A stretch of DNA of 10,879 nucleotides. It comes from DASRHY01 sp046765875. Lineage in GTDB: Bacteria; Actinomycetota; Actinomycetes; Propionibacteriales; Kribbellaceae. The stretch covers positions 1 to 10,879 of the forward strand of contig JBKPSJ010000204.1 of assembly GCA_046765875.1 (NCBI GenBank). Reading direction: 5' to 3'. Below, in pieces: positions 5,885 through 10,879 of the stretch. The position numbers were made by a program, and so were the translations under genes. How positions within the stretch are numbered: the stretch's first letter is position 1; each line of letters begins with the position of its first letter. The notes beneath the pieces were generated by a model, which was not told the origin of the DNA, ran no database searches, and saw nothing but the letters and a program-made list of their open reading frames with translations.

Positions 5885-8800
5885 CGACGCAGAGCAGCTG
5901 GGTCAGCACATCGTCGGCGGCATAGCCGGTCGCCGAACCCCACGGCCGCAGGATGAGTGCGCAGCCCGCGATCGCGAACGCAACTGTGCTGACCACCGCC
6001 CATGCCGTTCCGTATCGCGACAGAGCGGTCCGCGCGGTGATGGCCGCGGCGGCCACGGCCAGGCCTGGCAGACCCGCCAGCACAGTCAGCGCCACGAGTG
6101 CTCCGGCGGCACGCACGATCCGGCCCGGCTGCGCGGGTCGTACCGCAATCGGGTGGTCGTTGCGGCTGGCTCGGATCGCGAGCAGCACCAGCGCGACCAG
6201 TGCTGCCAGACCCCACCACAACGCCAGCCGGTAGGGTGCGGCCGGTTCGAACGTCAGCCGCACGACGCCGGCAGCACCGGCGGGCACGGCGAACGCCTGC
6301 TGCCAGCCGTCGACCTGGACAGCCCGCAGCCGCTTGCCGCCGAGCGTGGCACGCCAGCCTGCATTGGCGTTCTCCGGGATCACCAGCAGGGAGCCACTTG
6401 CGCGCGCCGCCAGCGCCACGGCTCGTGCCTCCTTGTCCCACCGAAGCACCCGGGGGCCGGGAAGCACACCGGCGCCGATCGAGGCGGCGGTGTCGGCGCG
6501 CAGCCCGGCACCGACCGGTCGCCAGGCGGCCGACGCCGCCATCACCAGCCGATGCTGGCCGGTGTGCAGCCGCACGGTCGCACCACCGGCACCGCACGGC
6601 ACCGCGGCGACCTCGCTCAATGTCTCCAGCTGTCGCGTGGTCGTGTCCACCCGGGTCTTGTACGTCGTGCTGTCGATTGTCAGCTCGGGCCCCTGCCCGC
6701 AGCCGAACGCCACCGGTACGTCGTCCGAGCGCCGCGGCCCCGGCAGCCCGGCGATCCGGACCTCGCTGATCCCCCACGGCAACCAGCTGGTTTCGTTGCG
6801 CACCGGGTTGTACGACGCCGTACGGGGCTGCGGGGGCACTGTAATCGTGAGCCGGCTGGCTCGTAGGTGCGGCAAGTTCACCACGCCGGAGGAGCCGATG
6901 TCCGCATCGACGGTCCGGCTGCCGACCGTCACCGCGACCCGCCGGGGCAGGCTGGCCGGCAGGTTCTGCGACGTCACCAGACGCAACGTGCTGAGCAGTA
7001 CTGGCTGGTCCCAGCGCAAAGACAGGTTCGGCTCGTCGTCGTCGGGGTCGGCGGTCCAGCCGGTGCCGGTGCGGCCGTCGACGGCGGCCGCGGCACCCGA
7101 GGCCGGCGCGTCGACCGCGATGGAGGACGCCACCGCGGTCACCGACGGCCGGGTGGCCGCGGGCAGCTTGTCGGTCAGTGCCTCGCCCGCCCGCGGCGCC
7201 GCCCGGACGCTGAGCCGGAACTCGCCCACCCTGTTGGTCGTGAACGTCCGGTCGAGCCGCTCGTCGTCCTCGCCGGACCGGACCAGCGCTGGTACGCACA
7301 CGACCCGCTCGCCCTCGGTCACGCAGCCGTCGGAGTGGCCGTCGGCCGCGGCGAACGAGAACTGGTCCACCGCCCGCCCGGCCGGCTCGTCGGAAGGGAC
7401 CCGCAGGCCGTGCCGGATGCCCAGGCCCTCGAGTTCCGCGATCCCAAGCGGAAGCGCCGCGCCGCGGCGAGCGTGGAGTTCTACCCGGATGGTGCTGACC
7501 TCGGTGTCCGGCAGCGGGATCCGTACCACCGGGGAGCTGACCGGAACGGCCGTCTCGATCCCGTCAGCCACCAGCACGATCGAGTCGAGCACTCGGGCCG
7601 ACTCCGGCAGCAGTCGCACGGTGACGGCCGGTATCCGCCGCGGCTGGTCGAGCTTCGCCTGGATCCATGGCGCCGTGGCATCACCCGGTCCGGCGATCCA
7701 GGCGGTCCCGGGCGATCCGTCGAACGCGGCTGCCGGTTGCCGCGCCGGTTCGCTGCCGCCCAGCACCCCGGCATCGGCCCGCGACGAGGAGACCTGGACG
7801 TCGTCGGCGCCGTGCCACACCCCGACCGTGAAGTGCCGGGCGTCATCGAAAGGCAGATAGTCCGGTTGCACCCGGTTCAGCCGGAACCGGTCGCCGGCGG
7901 CCAGGGTCGCCGAGGTGTTGTCGACGCTCGCCCCGTAGTCGACCTCGCGGCGTCGCATCCCGTCGGTGACGACCACGGGCCCGGCGGCAAGATCGGATCC
8001 CTCGCTACCGGCCAGCATCGCCGGCTGGGTCGGGAGCAGCCCGTTGTCGGCGAGGTCGAGCAGCGACTCGGGGCCGCCGCTGATCCGGCTGACCTGGTCG
8101 AGCGGGACCAGGCTCACCCGCGTCGGCGGCGGACCGGTCACCCGCCAGATCTCGACCGCCGGACTGTCGTCCTGCAGCCGGGCGTCCACGACCGTGCCGA
8201 ACGCCGGCGGCGTCGGCTGCACCCGGCCGAAGGTCGCCACCCGTTCCAGTCCAGGAGAACCACCGAGCACCGAGCGCACCTGGATCGGCCGCGACGAGCG
8301 GCCGGCGGCGTAGTCGAGGTCGTTGCGGACAACGACGTACTGGATGCCCGAGCGGCGCAGCACCGCCGCGAGTCCGCTCGACGGGCGGCCGCTGGCGAAC
8401 CGCCGCTCCAGCGCGTCGAGCAGCCGGATGTGACCCGGCTGGACCAGCGGTACGGCGTTGCGCACCTCCCAGGCGGCGTTGGTCAGCGGCTGCAACGGCT
8501 CGTCCTGCGTCGTCCCCCACACGTACGTGCCGAATCTCGAGCCGGGCGCGAGCAGCGCCCGGCCGGACGCGTTCGCGTCGAGCCAGGCCGCCGCGTCCCG
8601 CCAGTAGGACGGGATCGCCTCGTAGCCGCCGCTCGGCGCGAGCCGGCCGACCACGGCCGGCGCGGCCATCCCGATCAGGGCGAACACCGCGACCAGCTTG
8701 ACGGTGCGGGCGGTCAGCCGGTGCTCGGCGATCTCGCGACCCCAGCTGATCCGGGACAGCACGTGCGCCAGCCCGAGCGCCAGTGGCAGCCGGATCAGCG

Positions 8801-9908
8801 GGTCGAACTTGTGCACATTGCGCAGCGGCGCCAGCGCGCCGTCGAGCAGCTCTTGCTGTTGCGCGGCCAGCGGACCGTCGAGCGCGCCCACGTGGCCGAA
8901 GGTCACCAGCAGCAGCCCGGACAGCAGCACGCAGCACAGCCAGCGACGTTCCGGCATCGACCTCAGCGCCAGCCCGGCCAGCCCCAGGCCGGCGACGACC
9001 AGGGTGTCGAGCACCAGCGCCGGGTTCGTGACCAGATCCAGCCCGGCCCGCCAGGTCGACCCGAGCTGGGCACCGAGGTAGGCGACCCAGTGGTCGGTGC
9101 CGCGCAACGTCTCGATCAGCCAGGTCGTCGACGTGGTGTTACGGGCGCTCTCGATGTAGTCGAGGAACGGCGGACTGTAGGAGGCGAGCAGGAGCAGGGG
9201 TACGAGCCACCACAGTGTGGCGAGCAGCGCGGCGCCACACCACAAGGCCAGATGACGCAGTCCGTCGGCACGCAACCGCCGGGTGAGGAGATACAACAAG
9301 GCCGGCAGCGCGGCGGCGAACGAGAGAGCCGCATTGACGCCGCCGGCCAACGCCAGCGCCAGGCCCGACCTGGTCACGGACCGGGCCGGCCACGTCCGCC
9401 CGCCGACGGCGATCAGCGGTAGCACGATCCACGGGGCGAGAGCCATCGGCCAGGCTTCGGCGGATACCGGCCCGACGGTCGACATCATCCGTGGTGCCAG
9501 CGCGTACGCCAGGCCCGCGAGCAGCTGGGTTGCCGGTGTGCCGATGCCCAGCCGCTCGGCCAGGGCCCGGGCGCCGAGGAACGCCGTGCACAGCACCACG
9601 CCCCACCACAGCCGCTGGATCGCCCAGCCGGGGATGTGCAGCAGGTGCCCGAGCGCGAAGAAGGGCCCGACCGGGAACAGATAGCCGTAGGCCTGGTTCT
9701 GGAGCTGGCCGGCGAACCCTTCCGGCTCCCACAGGTGCAACGAGCGGCCGAGAAAGCCGAGCGGGTTCTCGACGAGGTCGAGCTTCGTGTCGGCCACCAT
9801 CTGGCCGGGCTTCTGCAGGAACACCGCGGCGAACAGCACGCCACAGGTGGCGATCGCTCGCATCCGCCAGACCGTCGCAGGCCGGGCGGGAACCTGCGCC
9901 GTGCTCAT
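5775..9908 (-). CDS. aftD: AftD-like alpha-(1->3)-arabinofuranosyltransferase
   Basis: A 1377-residue membrane enzyme, close to mycobacterial AftD length (about 1400). The N-terminal GT-C domain (about 17-420, ten or more TM helices) has VADTKLDLVENP at 38-49, with D40 and D44 in the first outer loop, then QNQAYGYLFPVGPFFALGH (70-88) and RNVHKFDPLIRLPLALGLAH (363-382), which I recognise as AftD/DUF3367 hallmarks. Two discoidin (F5/8C)-like, carbohydrate-binding-type modules follow at about 715-832 (FDGSPGTAW, GIAELEGLG) and 930-1055 (VDGRTGTGW, GISEVRI). A beta domain around 1177-1222 (PENANAGWRA...VDGWQQAF) precedes four C-terminal TM helices (1228-1246, 1266-1290, 1299-1320, 1332-1350). AftD adds arabinofuranose from decaprenyl-phosphoarabinose to arabinogalactan and lipoarabinomannan in mycobacteria; here the glycan could differ. 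The start is ATG 9908, overlapping the MT3 stop as ATGA; the open frame upstream is antisense-frame shadow. Its 3' end overlaps the acyltransferase gene by 110 bp. Confidence 0.88.
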   Translation of the reverse strand: MSTAQVPARPATVWRMRAIATCGVLFAAVFLQKPGQMVADTKLDLVENPLGFLGRSLHLWEPEGFAGQLQNQAYGYLFPVGPFFALGHLLHIPGWAIQRLWWGVVLCTAFLGARALAERLGIGTPATQLLAGLAYALAPRMMSTVGPVSAEAWPMALAPWIVLPLIAVGGRTWPARSVTRSGLALALAGGVNAALSFAAALPALLYLLTRRLRADGLRHLALWCGAALLATLWWLVPLLLLASYSPPFLDYIESARNTTSTTWLIETLRGTDHWVAYLGAQLGSTWRAGLDLVTNPALVLDTLVVAGLGLAGLALRSMPERRWLCCVLLSGLLLVTFGHVGALDGPLAAQQQELLDGALAPLRNVHKFDPLIRLPLALGLAHVLSRISWGREIAEHRLTARTVKLVAVFALIGMAAPAVVGRLAPSGGYEAIPSYWRDAAAWLDANASGRALLAPGSRFGTYVWGTTQDEPLQPLTNAAWEVRNAVPLVQPGHIRLLDALERRFASGRPSSGLAAVLRRSGIQYVVVRNDLDYAAGRSSRPIQVRSVLGGSPGLERVATFGRVQPTPPAFGTVVDARLQDDSPAVEIWRVTGPPPTRVSLVPLDQVSRISGGPESLLDLADNGLLPTQPAMLAGSEGSDLAAGPVVVTDGMRRREVDYGASVDNTSATLAAGDRFRLNRVQPDYLPFDDARHFTVGVWHGADDVQVSSSRADAGVLGGSEPARQPAAAFDGSPGTAWIAGPGDATAPWIQAKLDQPRRIPAVTVRLLPESARVLDSIVLVADGIETAVPVSSPVVRIPLPDTEVSTIRVELHARRGAALPLGIAELEGLGIRHGLRVPSDEPAGRAVDQFSFAAADGHSDGCVTEGERVVCVPALVRSGEDDERLDRTFTTNRVGEFRLSVRAAPRAGEALTDKLPAATRPSVTAVASSIAVDAPASGAAAAVDGRTGTGWTADPDDDEPNLSLRWDQPVLLSTLRLVTSQNLPASLPRRVAVTVGSRTVDADIGSSGVVNLPHLRASRLTITVPPQPRTASYNPVRNETSWLPWGISEVRIAGLPGPRRSDDVPVAFGCGQGPELTIDSTTYKTRVDTTTRQLETLSEVAAVPCGAGGATVRLHTGQHRLVMAASAAWRPVGAGLRADTAASIGAGVLPGPRVLRWDKEARAVALAARASGSLLVIPENANAGWRATLGGKRLRAVQVDGWQQAFAVPAGAAGVVRLTFEPAAPYRLALWWGLAALVALVLLAIRASRNDHPIAVRPAQPGRIVRAAGALVALTVLAGLPGLAVAAAAITARTALSRYGTAWAVVSTVAFAIAGCALILRPWGSATGYAADDVLTQLLCVVTIAMVVAPTAARRPARAAGAPAAPPADTTTTPAAG

Positions 9909-10627
9909 CGTCGGCGCAGAACGAGGAGGAGGTTCCAAGTGGCGATCTCGCGGAGGCCGGGGACGGCGAGGACGCCGTAGGCCCAGCGGGGGTGGTAGCG
10001 CGGGACCGCGTCGACCAGGTCGGCGCCGGGCTGGTTCCTTGCCCAGCGCAACCCGTCGGCGATGGTGATGGGGAACAGGGACTCGCCGTACCTGTTCTTC
10101 GGGCGCTTGCCCATCCGGCGCTCGTACCGCCGGGCCGCGTAGTCGCCGCCGAGGTAATGCCAGGGCGCGGTCTCGTGGCCGCCGTGTACGCCCCACCAGC
10201 CCGTGTACGACAGGAAGACGATCCCGCCCGGCTTCGTCACCCGGACCAGTTCGGCCGCCATCGTCCACGGGTCCGGCACGTGCTCGAGGACGTTCGACGA
10301 GAAGCACACGTCGACCATGGCGTCACGCACCGGCAGCGCCGTCCCGCTGGCCAGCAGGGTGCCCGGGCCGGGGGTGCCGCGCCCGCTCATCTCGCCCAGG
10401 TCGGAGTCGACGGCCCAGTACGTCGCACCGGCCGCGCGGAACGCGTCGGCGAAGTAGCCGGGGCCGCCGCCCACGTCGACGACGACCTGGCCGGTCAGCT
10501 CCGCGTACCCGGAGAGCTGGCGCACCGAGTCCGCGGCGAGCGTCCGGTAGAAGCGGTCCGGATCCGTCTGCTCGACCAGGAACGCGCGAAACAGCGTGAC
10601 GGATCGCGCCAACGTCGCTCGGGTCAT
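9905..10627 (-). CDS. Class I SAM-dependent methyltransferase (MT3), Rv0224c-like
   Basis: A 240-residue methyltransferase. Seen: motif I VVVDVGGGPGYF at 48-59, D74 in YWAVDSDLGEM ending strand 2, CFSSNVLEHVPDPW at 108-121, and VTKPGGIVFLSYTGWWG at 130-146. A distinctive segment after strand 5 is rich in His, Trp, Tyr and Arg (GGHETAPWHYLGGDYAARRY, 149-168, then KNRYGESLF, 177-185). With RYHPRW (210-215), it resembles mycobacterial Rv0224c as I remember it, so the protein is probably its counterpart. The acceptor is unknown; the segment is a plausible acceptor site. The start is ATG 10627, with AGGT (minus strand 10636-10633) six bases upstream as a modest Shine-Dalgarno. The stop overlaps the AftD start (ATGA, 9908-9905), making a tightly coupled two-gene operon. 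This suggests it methylates something in the same arabinan or lipid-linked glycan pathway, which is inference. Confidence 0.88.
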   Translation of the reverse strand: MTRATLARSVTLFRAFLVEQTDPDRFYRTLAADSVRQLSGYAELTGQVVVDVGGGPGYFADAFRAAGATYWAVDSDLGEMSGRGTPGPGTLLASGTALPVRDAMVDVCFSSNVLEHVPDPWTMAAELVRVTKPGGIVFLSYTGWWGVHGGHETAPWHYLGGDYAARRYERRMGKRPKNRYGESLFPITIADGLRWARNQPGADLVDAVPRYHPRWAYGVLAVPGLREIATWNLLLVLRRR

Positions 10628-10650
10628 CGCTGACCTGCCGGGAGGGTTCG
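10628..10650. other. 23-bp divergent spacer between MT3 and the GT4 gene
   Basis: It holds both ribosome binding sites: GGGAGGG (10640-10646) on the plus strand and GGCAGGT (10639-10633) on the minus strand. It is too short for two back-to-back promoters, so at least one promoter must lie inside the opposing coding sequence. Confidence 0.8.
10640..10646 (+). promoter_or_regulatory. Ribosome binding site of the GT4 gene
   Basis: GGGAGGG lies four bases before GTG 10651, the same sequence and spacing as at the DUF3068 gene. It supports GTG 10651 over the later in-frame ATG at 10687. Confidence 0.75.
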
Positions 10651-10879
10651 GTGGACACTCGAGGAACCGTCACGCCGACGGTCCTGATGCTGAACTGGCG
10701 CGACACCATGCACCCCGAGGGCGGTGGCTCCGAGCGGTACGTGGAGCGCATCGCGCAAGGGCTGGTGGCGCGGGGCTACCAGGTGACCATATTCTGCGCC
10801 CGGCACGAGAACGCGCCGCCGGAGCAGACGCTCGACGGCGTGCGGTTCGTGCGCCGCGGCAGCCGGCTCACCGTGTACC
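10651..10879 (+). CDS. GT4-family glycosyltransferase, N-terminal part (runs off window)
   Basis: 76 codons and one further base are present, with no in-frame stop to the window end. The start is GTG 10651, set by GGGAGGG four bases upstream. The protein begins with a strand (VLMLNW, 11-16) and RDTMHPEGGGSERYVERIAQ (17-36), the glycine-rich donor-domain loop of GT4/GT-B glycosyltransferases. AQGLVARGYQVTIFCA (35-50) is the usual helix plus strand 2, and DGVRFVRRG (62-70) the next. This N-terminus resembles mycobacterial Rv0225 (WRDT-HP-GGGSE, from memory), which likewise diverges from a methyltransferase gene. It would act in the cytoplasm or at the inner membrane face, moving a sugar from a nucleotide or GDP-type donor to a lipid or glycan acceptor. 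The C-terminal donor-binding domain lies outside the window, so donor specificity cannot be judged. A rare ATA codon occurs at residue 47. Confidence 0.85.
   Translation, partial: MDTRGTVTPTVLMLNWRDTMHPEGGGSERYVERIAQGLVARGYQVTIFCARHENAPPEQTLDGVRFVRRGSRLTVY

Noticed and set aside
5722..7299. Open frame of 525 codons on the minus strand in another frame of AftD.
   Set aside because: Arg/Gly/Ala-rich shadow translation without motifs, in the same region as the real AftD frame.
6867..9422. Open frame of 851 codons on the plus strand.
   Set aside because: It lies wholly antisense to the AftD gene, whose frame has recognisable family motifs and TM helices. The plus-strand translation is Arg/Gly/Pro/Gln-rich with no domain. 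Long antisense open frames are expected in high-GC DNA.
9909..10307. Upstream extension of the AftD frame.
   Set aside because: It overlaps the body of MT3 in a different frame and lacks AftD features. ATG 9908 gives the expected short N-terminus and an ATGA overlap.

Overview
The window looks like chromosomal DNA of a high-GC actinomycete. It is strongly GC-rich, has G/C in nearly every third codon position, uses GTG starts freely (at least four genes), packs genes tightly with ATGA/GTGA stop-start overlaps, and encodes protein families largely confined to Actinobacteria (DUF3068, AftD-type arabinosyltransferase). A Nocardioidaceae-like host such as Kribbella is my guess from the gene set; the sequence alone does not prove it. 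I see no tRNA, rRNA, insertion sequence, integrase, CRISPR array or other sign of mobility.

Layout: (1) 17-814 (+) is a class I SAM methyltransferase. It ends tail to tail with (2) 811-1956 (-), a DUF3068 two-TM envelope protein. (3) A 156-bp divergent spacer (1957-2112) separates it from a plus-strand operon: 2113-2871 methyltransferase, 2868-4718 large polytopic GT-C-like membrane protein, 4745-5884 acyltransferase-3 membrane protein. (4) The acyltransferase gene overlaps the 3' end of the opposing gene by 110 bp. That gene, 5775-9908 (-), is a 1377-residue AftD-like arabinofuranosyltransferase, cotranscribed behind (5) a third methyltransferase, 9905-10627 (-). (6) Only 23 bp away, a GT4-type glycosyltransferase starts at 10651 (+) and runs off the window.

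Together this is a cell-envelope glycan locus. The cytoplasmic GT4 enzyme would act on activated or lipid-linked sugar on the inner face. The two GT-C-type membrane proteins would add sugars from polyprenyl-phosphate donors on the outer face. The acyltransferase-3 protein would decorate the glycan with acyl groups, and the methyltransferases could cap or modify sugar or lipid carriers. From memory, the set resembles the Mycobacterium tuberculosis Rv0224c (methyltransferase) / Rv0225 (glycosyltransferase) / Rv0227c (DUF3068) / Rv0228 (acyltransferase) neighbourhood, with aftD (Rv0236c) brought alongside. The precise glycan and most individual substrates are unknown.

The most unusual DNA-level features are a four-copy 11-bp repeat (4713-4756) that forms a ladder of overlapping four-codon mini-ORFs between the GT-C and acyltransferase genes, and a 110-bp antisense coding overlap in which the AftD tail appears to be overprinted on the acyltransferase gene.
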